Shown: positions 1-9,502 of the stretch, one piece after another
Layout: the number at the start of each line of letters is the position of its first letter
Numbering within the stretch: the first letter of the stretch is position 1
Source of the DNA: CBDCUW01 sp965222745
GTDB lineage: Bacteria > Planctomycetota > Planctomycetia > Pirellulales > Pirellulaceae
DNA length: 64,000 bases
Reading direction: 5' to 3'
Assembly (NCBI GenBank): GCA_965222745.1
Contig: CBDCUW010000004.1
Location: 1,922,001-1,986,000, forward strand
Notes under the pieces: model-generated
What the model was told of the DNA's origin: nothing
The model's input: the letters and a program-made list of their open reading frames with translations, nothing else
The model's database searches: none
Translations under genes and position numbers: made by a program

Positions 1-1
1 C

Positions 2-967
2 ATCGCCTTTTTTGACGAGTTTGATGTTCGTATTGAATCGATCGCCGCCATTCAATACATGATCGCACCGATGTACGACAAAAGGTTCGAATACAAAGGT
101 GTGAAGTATGACATCCGAAAAGCCGCTTTGTTGTTTTCCGGCAGCTATCTCAATAGTCAGGAGGTGCTCAGTAGTGTGATCGGTGGCGGAAGTCGATTTG
201 ATCTGCCAAGATTGCTTTTTGACACATTGCATCGTTTTCATAACCACGGTCACAATCCGGAAGTCGAGCGTTCCATTCAAAGTTTGGCGAGTAACACATC
301 CTTGTTAGCCAAGCCTGGCGACCGAACCACACATGCTGGTGTTTTGGCATACGTGAGGTCACTTGAGAAGATCGTTGATTTTCTTTCGCGAATAAACGGT
401 TTTGTTCTTGAGTTGCGAAAGCTCGACTCACCATTACGGACCACTCGGCAGCCATTTCGAATGGAGCTTTCTGAGGGTGCTGGAGTTGTTGATTCCGATG
501 CTGCGAAGGTGCAGCCGGACGAACGCATCGCCGCACAAATTGTGGAACTGATTGATGGGCAACGGAAATTTGAAACGTTACAACGATTCTACGGTTATAA
601 AAATCCACAAGACCCAATTTTGGAGTACAAAAACTTGTTGCTCGTTGATCGGCTGGCTAGAGTGATTCAGCAGATAGGCGAAAACCACTCCGTACGAAAG
701 ATTTCTCGAGCGCTGGTCAACTACCTCGTAGTCGTACCCTTGGTCCATGGGATGAGAAGTCTTGAAAGCCTTGTTGCGAACTTGCAAGAAAGGGGCGGCG
801 TGCTAATGATGCCGGCGAACGTCGGTGTGTTCGAACGAAACATATCGGATTTTTCGAACTTCCGAGACGCCAACGTGATCTGGACACAGATTCGACGGTG
901 GAATCCGAACTTTTTTCGTAAACTGAAGAGCAATATTGATGGAGAGAGCGTCGTTCAAATTGGGTAA
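2..967 (+). CDS. C-terminal part of an AAA/STAND-like ATPase (5' end outside window)
   Basis: The frame is open to the left edge, so this is the 3' part of a longer gene; the ATG at 59 is internal. The first residues read FFDEFD followed by a 'IQYMIAPMYD' segment, which resembles the Walker B strand and following helix of P-loop ATPases of the RyR-domain/STAND type (typically 'FFDEFDS...KYFLAPMQDG...GKAIFVFAGG'; here the last part is 'RKAALLFSGSYL'). The remaining roughly 280 residues are helical with no membrane segment, so the protein is probably cytoplasmic. The Walker A motif would lie upstream and cannot be checked. The role is unknown; ATPases of this kind occur in signalling or defence contexts, but nothing in the window supports either. 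The family call is inference from the Walker B-like region only. Confidence 0.7.
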   Translation: MAFFDEFDVRIESIAAIQYMIAPMYDKRFEYKGVKYDIRKAALLFSGSYLNSQEVLSSVIGGGSRFDLPRLLFDTLHRFHNHGHNPEVERSIQSLASNTSLLAKPGDRTTHAGVLAYVRSLEKIVDFLSRINGFVLELRKLDSPLRTTRQPFRMELSEGAGVVDSDAAKVQPDERIAAQIVELIDGQRKFETLQRFYGYKNPQDPILEYKNLLLVDRLARVIQQIGENHSVRKISRALVNYLVVVPLVHGMRSLESLVANLQERGGVLMMPANVGVFERNISDFSNFRDANVIWTQIRRWNPNFFRKLKSNIDGESVVQIG

Positions 968-1152
968 GACACAGTCGCAGCGAATTGACTTGCGACTTTG
1001 ATTGACACATAAAGTTGACGAATAGATGTACGGAAGATGGTCGGCAGTTCGGTGGAATCCGTGCTGGTAAATACCTTGACTTTAAGGGTTTTCCCGATGT
1101 GCCCGATCGGCCGAGGCATGTGGTGAACAGGTTCCATTGCCTGGCCGCGTCG

Positions 1153-2208
1153 TTACTCATGCGCTAGACATTTCTGTTGCGAGATCAATCGAGTTCGACT
1201 CGCTGTGTTCTTCTGTTCAAATTCAATTCTTATTCCCGACCACTTCAGGACGCGCAGGCAGCCGGCACACACCAAGAGTGTGGATAGTCCGCCAAGAATA
1301 TTGAAGATGCTTGGCAGGATGGATACGTTTGCTGGCGCAAACTTGATGAGCACGAATAATTGCTTCTCCAGAATCGAAGGAAGCAGCAGTACTGCGAAGG
1401 CGAGTACCGGGTGGATCAATGCGTGACGAAAGCTGCGAAGAGAGGTGGTCGCTAGCAGGTACAGTGCGACGGCGATCGCGATCCCAGATGAAATCGGAGT
1501 CACGATGCCGAGGATGTTCGCCCAATTGAATGGGCTGTGCGAAAATCCACGTTTGGCAAAGGCTGCGATATTCGACTGCATTGTCAGTTTTATGATGAGA
1601 AACATGGTGGATGCAACGAATGTTAGCGCCAGAATCGAGCGAATCGTGAATCGAGCTGGCGGTCGCGCCGGTTCACGATCTCGAACAAGGGAGATCCCGG
1701 TCAACCAGCGGATGACCCATAACGTCGACACCAGTGTGGTAAATTGAAGGCAATCTGGATAGATCTCAGCGGCGATGGTCGCGCCGAGCACAAACGACAC
1801 GCCGGGATGAAACACTTCGATGGATGTGCTTTGAACGAAGAGGCTGACCCGCATCACGAGCGTGCTGTACAGTAGACTCGGAGGAGCCAGCAACGGGCTA
1901 TAGCAGGCAAGTTTTCGCCAGTGCTTGCCCGTGAACTGAAAACGCCATGTCAACCAGGTCGCGAATCCAATCGGCGCTGCCATCGCCAGAGAATAGACGA
2001 TCCAAGACACCGCGATGTATCGATCGGAGAACGGATCTTGAACTTGAAGCAATCCCACGATCGTTCCGGCAATCAAAGGCATCAACAGTGCAAGAGCGAT
2101 GGGTGCCCACCGGGTTCGGTCCACGGACGTAGCCGATTCGCTCCGCTTCACGTTTGATTTTCCTTTGAATGTGTTGGCAAACCAACCGGCGCAAAGAGTG
2201 CGGCACAT
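1153..2208 (-). CDS. Polytopic membrane protein with planctomycete 'FTIRSILALT' segment
   Basis: About 351 residues if translation starts at the ATG at 2206-2208; the frame stays open to 2580, but the upstream part is arginine-rich, low in hydrophobics and unlike protein. About eight hydrophobic segments follow, beginning with 'WAPIALALLMPLIAGTIVGL'. After the fourth lies 'RFTIRSILALTFVASTMFL', a charged-to-hydrophobic transition of the type (F-T/S-I/L-R-x-L-L-x-L-T) seen in many planctomycete inner-membrane proteins of unknown function. The C-terminus is short, basic and cytoplasmic-looking. It converges with the partial ATPase gene. No catalytic motif is visible and no function is proposed. 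Confidence 0.7.
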   Translation of the reverse strand: MCRTLCAGWFANTFKGKSNVKRSESATSVDRTRWAPIALALLMPLIAGTIVGLLQVQDPFSDRYIAVSWIVYSLAMAAPIGFATWLTWRFQFTGKHWRKLACYSPLLAPPSLLYSTLVMRVSLFVQSTSIEVFHPGVSFVLGATIAAEIYPDCLQFTTLVSTLWVIRWLTGISLVRDREPARPPARFTIRSILALTFVASTMFLIIKLTMQSNIAAFAKRGFSHSPFNWANILGIVTPISSGIAIAVALYLLATTSLRSFRHALIHPVLAFAVLLLPSILEKQLFVLIKFAPANVSILPSIFNILGGLSTLLVCAGCLRVLKWSGIRIEFEQKNTASRTRLISQQKCLAHE

Positions 2209-2594
2209 TTTCCGGCGGGAGCGGGCGCGAAAACTTGTCAAAGAATCTTGGCAATCGACCTGCGTCCCTGGGGCATGTAGATCGATACTTATCTTTCTCC
2301 ACCGATTCGGAACGCTTCGGTCGATTAGACTGTTGAAATGACATTCCCTGACGACAAATCTGGTGGTGATCGGGCGGACGAAGAACGTGGTGGAACAAGC
2401 CGGTCTACTCGAATATCGAACTGCGAACGTTTCGCAAAGTGACCGATCAAGAAGAGAATGACGACGGGCGAAGTGAGTGAACGGCAGATCGTTCGAATCG
2501 CGAAAAAAGGTGGCGGGTCCAAACGATCTTTGACGGGCTAGGGTTCGTGCGGCTGACTGGCCGCGACGGATGATCCCCAACCAAGGACCGACCG
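2209..2594. other. 386-base non-coding stretch between divergent genes
   Basis: It separates the minus-strand membrane protein from the plus-strand mini-protein. The minus-strand frame of the membrane protein stays open through it, but that translation has no recognisable protein features. A ribosome-binding-site-like AAGGA sits 8-12 bases before the ATG at 2595. No convincing promoter, RNA or repeat was identified. Confidence 0.4.
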
Positions 2595-2858
2595 ATGAAC
2601 CGAATCCTTCGACGATTGCTGGTGCGCGACGCCAAGCACCATCCCAAGTACCGCCGGCCGCGACGTCGCCTTTCTTCGTCGATTCAGCCGCTGGAAGACC
2701 GTCGTCTGATGGCAGCCGACGTATCCTTCGCCACTGTCGAGCCGGTCGAAGTTCGCGATGTTGCCGCCGAGTCCGACAGCAGCAGCACTGCCGCCCGAGC
2801 GCGAGACGTGCTGGTTCTGATCGGCCCCAATGGAGAACTGATTTACACTTCTGGCTAA
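2595..2858 (+). CDS. Miniature surface-motif protein (LEDRRLMAA)
   Basis: Encodes 87 residues. A basic N-terminus (RRLLVRDAKHHPKYRRPRRR) leads into 'IQPLEDRRLMAADV', the N-terminal motif that planctomycetes carry on large secreted or surface proteins. After the motif only about 45 residues follow, Ser/Ala/Val-rich, ending 'LIGPNGELIYTSG'. A Shine-Dalgarno-like AAGGA precedes the ATG and a strong hairpin follows the stop codon, so this looks like a complete transcription unit, not a simple truncation. The same motif starts the genes at 26110 and 53436. It may be a stand-alone exported peptide or the remnant of a larger surface protein. Confidence 0.6.
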   Translation: MNRILRRLLVRDAKHHPKYRRPRRRLSSSIQPLEDRRLMAADVSFATVEPVEVRDVAAESDSSSTAARARDVLVLIGPNGELIYTSG

Positions 2859-2924
2859 GCGGAGCGAATCACGACCCTGGCGTTGGCTCTTCAAATCCTT
2901 GTCTGCTGTGCAAGTGATTTGAAT

Positions 2925-2978
2925 AGGAGAAAGCTGAGGTAACGGAGATCAAGCTCTCTGTTCCCTCAGCTTTCTCCT
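2925..2978 (+). terminator. 24-bp-arm hairpin downstream of the mini-protein
   Basis: Arms at 2925-2948 and 2955-2978 are complementary at 22 of 24 positions around a 6-base loop, and are followed by the T-rich run GTTGATTTCTTT. It is a probable rho-independent-like terminator, or a structured element separating the genes at 2595 and 3239. Confidence 0.6.
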
Positions 2979-3238
2979 GTTGATTTCTTTACCCTCAGCG
3001 AGATTCTGGTTGCGGCGTTCGTGGCATTTTGCGGCGAGTACGAGTACCGCTTGGCTGAGTACGGTTACGAACGGGCGAAACAAGCACATCATTTTCGGAA
3101 GAACTTTCTTCTTGGTGTGATTCGTCCTACCGGTGGCCGGTTTTTCCGTTGTCGGTTCAAGAATTGATCGAAGACGACCTGGTCGGCGCGGTGTATCATG
3201 CGCGAAAAGGTTCTTGCGACAATTCGGGCGGATGATCG

Positions 3239-4540
3239 ATGGATACCAAGCCAGCTTGTAAGACGACTCATCGACAGCTTATCGCGGGTGCGTGCCCGTG
3301 GTGCGGCGAGCATGTTGCCGGTGAGGATGTTTCGAAGACTGCCGATCGGGTTTGGAACGCCCAAACGCTCGAAGCGGACCTCGACGACCCCGACGTGGAG
3401 GTTCGCATGATGACGACCACCAATTTGCATTTGCATAACCCGCCGGTTGATCTGGCGGTTTCGCTGCTCGCCAAAGCATTGAACAACTCTGATCTTCAAG
3501 TTCGTCAACATGCCGGTCACGCGCTGCTGAGTTTGGGAAGCAATCTGTCATCTCGGCAGGCAACCGATTTCGAATCGCGGGTGAGCCGAAACGAGCACGA
3601 AACAGCTCTGCGATTGGCGCTGTCCGGCTATTACACGATGGGGCAGTATGAATCGAAACAAGCGAGAATTGCCCGGCGCGATCACATCCTTTGGTTGATT
3701 GAGAACGCCGCCGAGGTCGAAGCATGCGGATGTCCCGAATGCCAGCTGAACAAGCATGAAGATCCGGAGGGATATCGCCAGGCCAAGGAACTTTGGTTGG
3801 CGGCTGTCGAGAACAGTAGCGACAACGCGAACATCTTGGCCAACGCAGCGAGGTTCTTCACGCTCAACGATCGGAAGATCTCGGAGCAGCTATTGATGCA
3901 AGGGAGTTCTCTGCAACCGGAAGAACACCACTGGCAACAAGAACTCGGTCAACTGTACTCTCTAGAAGCGCGGCGTAACGAAGAGCACGATCAACCTTTG
4001 GCGACGAAAAGCTTTGCCGCTTATGAGGCGGCCGAGCGGGCCAGAGAAAATCAGCAACTTGATGATCCGCAGGGTGAAGACAAAGTTCAGTCTATTTTGT
4101 CGCGAATTTACGCGCTACCCGACCTGGCACGATCCGCGCTGGACGCGTTTGAATTCGAGAGCGCCGCCAACTATGCCTCGGAGCTGCTGTCGCTTGCCAA
4201 GAGCAGCGAGCTGCCCGAGTATTTTCGTGACAACGGGAACGCCGTTCACTACGGAAACTTCGTCTTGGGCTGCGTCGCTTTGGAGAGAGGGGATATCGAA
4301 AGTGCCAAGCTTCGCCTCCTTGCGTCGGGAAAAACGAAAGGGTCACCCAACCTGATGTCGTTTGGCCCAAACATGGCGCTGGCAAAGGACTTGCTGGAAC
4401 GGGGCCAGCGCGAGGTCGTGTTGCAGTACTTTCGATTGTGCGCGGAATTCTGGGAACATGGTGCCGAGGAGTTAGAGGATTGGACCAGGCAGGTCCAATC
4501 GGGAAAGATCCCTGACTTCGGGGCGAATCTTGTTTATTAG
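3239..4540 (+). CDS. HEAT/TPR-type helical repeat protein with N-terminal CxxC
   Basis: 433 residues, no signal peptide, probably cytoplasmic. The N-terminus has a Cys-pair (CPWCGEHVAGED, residues about 19-30) like half of a zinc ribbon. A HEAT-like segment follows (residues about 43-105, 'LDDPDVEVRMMTTTNL' and 'NNSDLQVRQHAGHALLSLG'). Residues about 125-240 include a second Cys pair (CGCPEC, about 162-167) and TPR-like helices. The C-terminal third has the block 'SGKTKGSPNLMSFGPNMALAK' then 'LLERGQREVVLQYFRLCAEFW', a pattern recurring in uncharacterised TPR proteins. It is probably a protein-protein interaction scaffold; partner unknown. It converges on the S9 peptidase gene. Confidence 0.85.
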   Translation: MDTKPACKTTHRQLIAGACPWCGEHVAGEDVSKTADRVWNAQTLEADLDDPDVEVRMMTTTNLHLHNPPVDLAVSLLAKALNNSDLQVRQHAGHALLSLGSNLSSRQATDFESRVSRNEHETALRLALSGYYTMGQYESKQARIARRDHILWLIENAAEVEACGCPECQLNKHEDPEGYRQAKELWLAAVENSSDNANILANAARFFTLNDRKISEQLLMQGSSLQPEEHHWQQELGQLYSLEARRNEEHDQPLATKSFAAYEAAERARENQQLDDPQGEDKVQSILSRIYALPDLARSALDAFEFESAANYASELLSLAKSSELPEYFRDNGNAVHYGNFVLGCVALERGDIESAKLRLLASGKTKGSPNLMSFGPNMALAKDLLERGQREVVLQYFRLCAEFWEHGAEELEDWTRQVQSGKIPDFGANLVY

Positions 4541-4584
4541 CGCCTCCCGCCAAGCCCGCTTCCCATTCGTGTGATCCGTTCTAG

Positions 4585-4609
4585 CGGTGGTCGTTTCCTT
4601 TCGCCACCG
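4585..4609. terminator. Weak hairpin between convergent genes
   Basis: A 6-bp stem (CGGTGG at 4585-4590 with CCACCG at 4604-4609) lies between the stops of the HEAT/TPR gene and the S9 peptidase gene. It has no good T tract on either side, so the terminator assignment is tentative. Confidence 0.25.
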
Positions 4610-4617
4610 GCGCACTT

Positions 4618-6702
4618 TCATTCCTCCTTGGGCAATCCCAGCGCCGCGCGGTAATCCAAATCGATCACCGGCGCAGCGTCGTTTTCATTTTGAAGGAAAT
4701 GTTGCATCCAACGGAGCATTCGCAAGTTGTAGTCCAGTCGGGATGCCGCCTTGCGATTGCCGTGGCCCTCGCCCTCGTACAACACCAATCGCACCGGCGC
4801 TTTGCCGAGCGTTTTCAAATGGCGATGCAGTTCCAGCGATTGCGACGGGTGCACTCGCGGGTCGTTTTTTCCGTGCAGGATCAACGTCGGCGTTTGATTT
4901 CGTTGCACGTAGCGAATCGGACTTCGCTGCAAGAAGTATTCCCAATCGTCCCACAGCCGCATTCGGTGGTGCACCAAAAACATCTCTTCCGGAATATCGG
5001 TCGTGCCAACTTTGGAAACGTTGTCGGCGATTCCGACAAACATCACGCTGGCCGCAAACCGTTCGGAATAGAACGTTGAACACCATGCCGAGGCGTATCC
5101 TCCGTACGATCCACCTGTGACGCCGACCGAATCTTTGTCGGTGACGCCCAGCTTGATCAGGTGGTCGACTCCGTCGACCAGGTCATCGAACTCGCTGCCC
5201 GCTGCGTCGCGCTGTCCCATCATGGAAAACTCGACACCGCGCCCGGTGCTGCCGCGATAGTTGGGATAGAAGACCGCAAAGCCACGCGCCGCAGCCACTT
5301 GTCCCGGACGCGTGTAACTGGTCAGCCAACCGTTGGACTCGTGAGATTCCGGTCCGCCGTGCACGTACATGATGGTCGGATAGCGTCGACCTTCGACGTA
5401 ATCGAGCGGGTAGACCAACACCCCTTCGATTTCCAAACCGTCTCGCGCTTGCCAGCGAATCGCAGTCTGTTTGGCCAGTCGAATCTTGGTCAGCCAGGGA
5501 TTCACATCGGATGCGCGGAGGGGCGGTCCGGCGACATCGTCGGCCACAAAGAGTTCGCCTGGATGCGCCGCAGCGTGGCCGACCAAGGCGATCTGGCCGG
5601 CGTCGGCAAGCGAAAAACTGGTGAAGACGGTCGGCCCACCGGAAGGAAGATGCACGCTACTTTCGCCGCCGAGATTCACTTCTCCCAACTGGGACGACAC
5701 GCCATCGGCCGACAACCAGTAAAGGTTCGAATCATCTTTCCAGGCGATCGAACGAACATGGACCTCGCGCCCGGGCATCAATTCATGCAACTTCTCGTTG
5801 CCGTCGATTCCGACGACCATCAACCGGCCTTCGCGAGGATCGTGGATGTCACGACCGGAAACCATCGCCAGCCGCTTGCCGTCGGGGCTCCATACCACGT
5901 CGCCCAACTTACCGGGATTGTTGACCGAAAGGATCCGCCGCCCCGTTTCTGACTCCAGCACGTGGACTCGTTTGTGCATGTAGCTGTCGTCGATCGACGG
6001 CGTTGGTGCCAGAACCACCATCAATTCTTTCCCGCTGGGACTCCATTTCGCCATCGACGCGGAACCGTCGAGTTCCAACTTGCGGGGCTCGGTTTTCGAA
6101 TCGAGTTGGGTTGCCTGCGGATCAATCGTTGTGATCCAGACATGCGAGCGTCGCCAATCCTCTTCGTAGATCTGTTGATCAAAACCTTTTTCGCGCAGCT
6201 CTTTGTTCTGTTTATCGCGTTCTTCCTTGGCGATAAAGGCGATCCGTTTGCCGTCGGGTGACAAGTCGAATCCTTCGATCGCGGTGGAGTGCTTGAGAGT
6301 ACGAATTGACTCGCCGCCGTCGACGGCGATTCGGTACACCACGGTTTCTTCGTCGCCACCGCGTTTGGCGGTGTAGTAAATCCATTTTCCGTCGGCCGAC
6401 CATTGGGGATGTCCGATGGAAACTTCGCCGATGATGAACGGGCGGCTGGTTCCATCGTCGGCGACAACATGAAGCTCGGACCAGGCCGGGCCGTCTTTTT
6501 CGTCGATCGGCTGGCGAGGGACGGAAACGGTGTAGGCGACGCGGCTTCCGTCGGGAGAAATTTCCGTGGCGGTCACCGATCGGAGCCGAGCGATATGTTT
6601 GGGTTCCATCGGAACCAGGCCATCATCGTCCTGTGCCCAACTGGCCGACGTGGCGAAGGTGATCAGAAACAGCGGTAACACAGCGGTCCATCGATAGCGC
6701 AT
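4618..6702 (-). CDS. Secreted S9-family prolyl oligopeptidase/acylaminoacyl peptidase
   Basis: 694 residues from the ATG at 6700-6702, chosen because it gives a clean signal peptide (MRYRWTAVLPLFLITFATSASWAQ); an ATG 20 codons upstream would add a non-hydrophobic extension. Residues about 30-400 carry beta-propeller repeats (SPDGSRVAY, SADGKWIYY, SPDGKRIAF, SPDGKRLAM), followed by an alpha/beta-hydrolase domain. The catalytic triad is visible: Ser about 532 in GGSYGG, Asp about 614 in GKNDPRVHP, and His about 647 in EGEGHGNR. The oxyanion region is YVHGGP. It should hydrolyse short peptides in the periplasm or outside the cell. It is monocistronic, divergent from the GMC oxidoreductase. Confidence 0.93.
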   Translation of the reverse strand: MRYRWTAVLPLFLITFATSASWAQDDDGLVPMEPKHIARLRSVTATEISPDGSRVAYTVSVPRQPIDEKDGPAWSELHVVADDGTSRPFIIGEVSIGHPQWSADGKWIYYTAKRGGDEETVVYRIAVDGGESIRTLKHSTAIEGFDLSPDGKRIAFIAKEERDKQNKELREKGFDQQIYEEDWRRSHVWITTIDPQATQLDSKTEPRKLELDGSASMAKWSPSGKELMVVLAPTPSIDDSYMHKRVHVLESETGRRILSVNNPGKLGDVVWSPDGKRLAMVSGRDIHDPREGRLMVVGIDGNEKLHELMPGREVHVRSIAWKDDSNLYWLSADGVSSQLGEVNLGGESSVHLPSGGPTVFTSFSLADAGQIALVGHAAAHPGELFVADDVAGPPLRASDVNPWLTKIRLAKQTAIRWQARDGLEIEGVLVYPLDYVEGRRYPTIMYVHGGPESHESNGWLTSYTRPGQVAAARGFAVFYPNYRGSTGRGVEFSMMGQRDAAGSEFDDLVDGVDHLIKLGVTDKDSVGVTGGSYGGYASAWCSTFYSERFAASVMFVGIADNVSKVGTTDIPEEMFLVHHRMRLWDDWEYFLQRSPIRYVQRNQTPTLILHGKNDPRVHPSQSLELHRHLKTLGKAPVRLVLYEGEGHGNRKAASRLDYNLRMLRWMQHFLQNENDAAPVIDLDYRAALGLPKEE

Positions 6703-7093
6703 GATGCAAAATCCCCCGGCGTTCATGAAGCAAGTCAAGTTTGAATCGGTGGGCCTCCCCAACGATCCTTCTCAGGTTAACGGATATCGAGGTCGCTCGG
6801 AAATCGCAGCCGGTCTCGTCAAGTTAGTTTGGGTACCGCTTGCCAGTTCCACGTCCTCCGCTCGGATCATCCTTCCGATCTTCTTCGATCTTGATAATCG
6901 TTAAACATGGTTGCCCTTGGAACCGCGTTTCTCGTCACCACTGTTCTCGAGCAAATTCGACTCGAAACATCGCCGTGGTGGGTCGATCAAAAAGCGTAGC
7001 CATCTCGCCCCGAACCTTTCCTGGCAGTTTCCTGTCACCGGGACATGTCATGGCCTTTCCCTCTCTCATGGACCGTACTTCAGGCTGGCAAGG
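6703..7093. other. 391-base divergent intergenic region
   Basis: It lies between the start codons of the S9 peptidase (minus) and the GMC oxidoreductase (plus) and must carry both promoters. The GMC frame is open back to 6911, but the translated extension is basic and would bury the Tat motif. No confident -35/-10 pair or palindrome was found. Confidence 0.35.
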
Positions 7094-9409
7094 ATGCTGG
7101 ATTTTTCTTCTTTTGAGGTTTTTGCACGCCGCGACCTGTTGAAGGGCACCGTGGCGGCAGGTTTGTTGCCTTTTGGGCTCGGTGGTGACTCGAACAAAAT
7201 TCCCGCTTGCCCTCTGGAACCGGTTTACAAAAAGCGGTTTCCAACCCTCGTAGCGATTGTGCGGGCTCAGATTGATTCGCTCTGGTGCGGCAAGCAGGGA
7301 GACAACGCCTGCCAGGTCGCGCGGGAAATCTTGGTCTACGCCGAACACTTGCCGAAACGTTTGCAATACGGCATCAGCGTGGCGCTCTTGTGGCTGGATT
7401 TCTATTCGCTCAAGCACGTCCGACGACACTTGCACAGCTTACCGCCGGCGGAACTGAGACGAGTGCTGAACCAGGGCGAAACACCTCGAAGCAAATCGTC
7501 ACCGCCGCGGATCGAGTGGACCGAGGACCATTTGCTGCACACGGCGGTCAGTGGATTAGCAATGCTGGGGCGGTTGGTCATTCATTCGCGGCAGCCAGCG
7601 CGGGAGTTGATCGGTCTGGGTTGGTCGGCGGACTGCGAAAACCCCAAACACCTGGTGTCGATTCCGGCGCCACCTTTGGCCGACCTGTCCGTCCACTATG
7701 ACGTTTGCGTGATCGGCAGCGGTGCCGGCGGAGCCACGGCCGCGACGCGGCTGAGCGCCGCGGGGCTGCGAGTCTTGATCCTTGACGTGGGTGACTACGT
7801 TAGCCCCGATGAACTTGTCCAAAAGATCCCGATGGACGACGGATCGGTCCGACTGGCCCCGCCACGCAGTGATGAAGTTCTCTATCGACTGTACAAGGAC
7901 GGAGCCGGTCAAATCGCGGGAGGACTGGGCAAAGTCAACTCCAAACTCGAACTGGTGATCCCGTCGAAAAGAAAGAAAATACCGCCCAAGCAAACGATCA
8001 ATGTCTGCCAGGCTCGTGTCTTTGGCGGCGGGCCGTATGTCAACAACGCAATCCACCTGCCGATGACCGAATCGGCCTACGATAGCTGGGGAGACCGACA
8101 ACCCAAGAACGTTCCCTACCAGCAGTTTGCCCAACTGATGGCTTCGATCCAAACCGAACTGGGCGTGAACACCACCGTGACGAAGGATCAAATCAGCGAC
8201 CGCAGTTTGCGATTCAAAGAAGGTTGCGAAGCGCTGGGCGAAGAAGTGCAACCGCTACCGGTGGCGATGAGGTCTGGATGCTTGGGTTGCGGCAGCGACA
8301 ACTCGGTCGACAGCTTTGGCGATCACATTGGCGGTGTTCACCCTTATTCGCCGGAGGGAGCCAACAGTTTTCTGGTTCAGGCGCTGCACAATCCTGAACC
8401 GGCTGCCGTTTCCTACCGAACCTGTGCCGATCGGTTGCGAATCCGCCGCGACGACAGTGGCACGCTGCGGGTCGACGGGCTCGACGTTCGCCATCGCGAC
8501 AAGTCGGGACGCTACCACCGGGCCACCGTGTCGGCCAATGAGTATGTCGTCGCGGCCGGAATTGGGGCGACCAACAAGTTGCTCGCCCAAAGTCTTCGCT
8601 CGGCAAGATTGTCCAACCGCGAACTTGGGAAACGGTTGACAGCCAACGTCGGTACGGCGATTTACGCGATGTTTGACAATCCGATTTGGCCCTCCAACAG
8701 CGGGCATCCTGAACCGGGCGTGACCCAATGTTTCTTGGTCGATCGTCGGACGATCGAGAAAGACGGAAAGATGCTAGAGGAACCGACGCTGGAAAACTGG
8801 TTTCACTTTCCTGGCACCGTGGCATTGGCTTTGACGGGATGGTTCAAGGAATTCGCTTGTGTGATGCGGAAGTTCAACCATCTTTCGATGTCGGGGATCG
8901 TCGTTCCCACCAAGGTCCGCTGCAGCAACTATGTCGATAGCTGCGGAGAATTTCACCTGGAATTCGACTGTGACGAATTTGAAATGTTGCTACGGGGTAT
9001 GCGGCGGATCGCTAGGATCTACTTTGCCGCCGCCAAACCGGGTGACGGAGTCAAGTTGTATTTGCCGACCAAATCGATCTTGATGCGATGCGGCCGCCCG
9101 GCCGTCATTCGTTCGATGGAAGATTTCGAGTGGGCGCTGCAACAAATTCGCCGCCGTGGCCCCGCCTTCGTCAATCTGCTGACCACTCATCCGCAAGGCG
9201 GAGCCTCCTTGGGAGACGTCGTCGATCGGGAAACGTTTCAAGTGCAGGCCAGTGGTCAAACGATCGAGAATCTATCCGTATCTGACGCCTCGCTCTTTCC
9301 GGCTGGTTGCCAGATCAATCCGCAGCTGGCGCTCAAAGCCCTCGCCACGCTCTCCGCCCAACAAGTCATCCACCGAGCAGAGATGGGGGCTCACGGCGCG
9401 GCTACCTGA
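7094..9409 (+). CDS. Tat-exported GMC-family FAD oxidoreductase
   Basis: 771 residues from the ATG at 7094, chosen because it places a twin-arginine motif (ARRDLLKGTVAAGLLPFG, residues about 11-28) at the N-terminus. A helical domain follows (residues about 40-180). Then comes the FAD-binding Rossmann fold with GSGAGG at about 208-213 ('YDVCVIGSGAGGATAATRL'). The C-terminus has the GMC signature 'SVSDASLFPAGCQINPQLALKALATL' and an HPQGG segment equivalent to the usual HPxGG. The length and extra N-terminal helical domain resemble long-chain alcohol oxidase or cholesterol-oxidase-like GMC proteins; the substrate is unknown. A CxxC (SGCLGCGS) lies in the middle. Export already folded with FAD would fit the Tat signal. 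Confidence 0.88.
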   Translation: MLDFSSFEVFARRDLLKGTVAAGLLPFGLGGDSNKIPACPLEPVYKKRFPTLVAIVRAQIDSLWCGKQGDNACQVAREILVYAEHLPKRLQYGISVALLWLDFYSLKHVRRHLHSLPPAELRRVLNQGETPRSKSSPPRIEWTEDHLLHTAVSGLAMLGRLVIHSRQPARELIGLGWSADCENPKHLVSIPAPPLADLSVHYDVCVIGSGAGGATAATRLSAAGLRVLILDVGDYVSPDELVQKIPMDDGSVRLAPPRSDEVLYRLYKDGAGQIAGGLGKVNSKLELVIPSKRKKIPPKQTINVCQARVFGGGPYVNNAIHLPMTESAYDSWGDRQPKNVPYQQFAQLMASIQTELGVNTTVTKDQISDRSLRFKEGCEALGEEVQPLPVAMRSGCLGCGSDNSVDSFGDHIGGVHPYSPEGANSFLVQALHNPEPAAVSYRTCADRLRIRRDDSGTLRVDGLDVRHRDKSGRYHRATVSANEYVVAAGIGATNKLLAQSLRSARLSNRELGKRLTANVGTAIYAMFDNPIWPSNSGHPEPGVTQCFLVDRRTIEKDGKMLEEPTLENWFHFPGTVALALTGWFKEFACVMRKFNHLSMSGIVVPTKVRCSNYVDSCGEFHLEFDCDEFEMLLRGMRRIARIYFAAAKPGDGVKLYLPTKSILMRCGRPAVIRSMEDFEWALQQIRRRGPAFVNLLTTHPQGGASLGDVVDRETFQVQASGQTIENLSVSDASLFPAGCQINPQLALKALATLSAQQVIHRAEMGAHGAAT

Positions 9410-9502
9410 TACAACCACGAAATGGTGTCAATTCTCACAGATCTTTCAATCTGCGTTCGAATTCTCGTCGGCCGGCTTGTTTGAAGTCGGCGATTTTGGA
9501 AT

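Noticed and set aside
2209..2580. N-terminal extension of the membrane protein by 124 residues
   Set aside because: The translation is Arg/Ser/Phe-rich and non-hydrophobic, unlike the rest of the protein.
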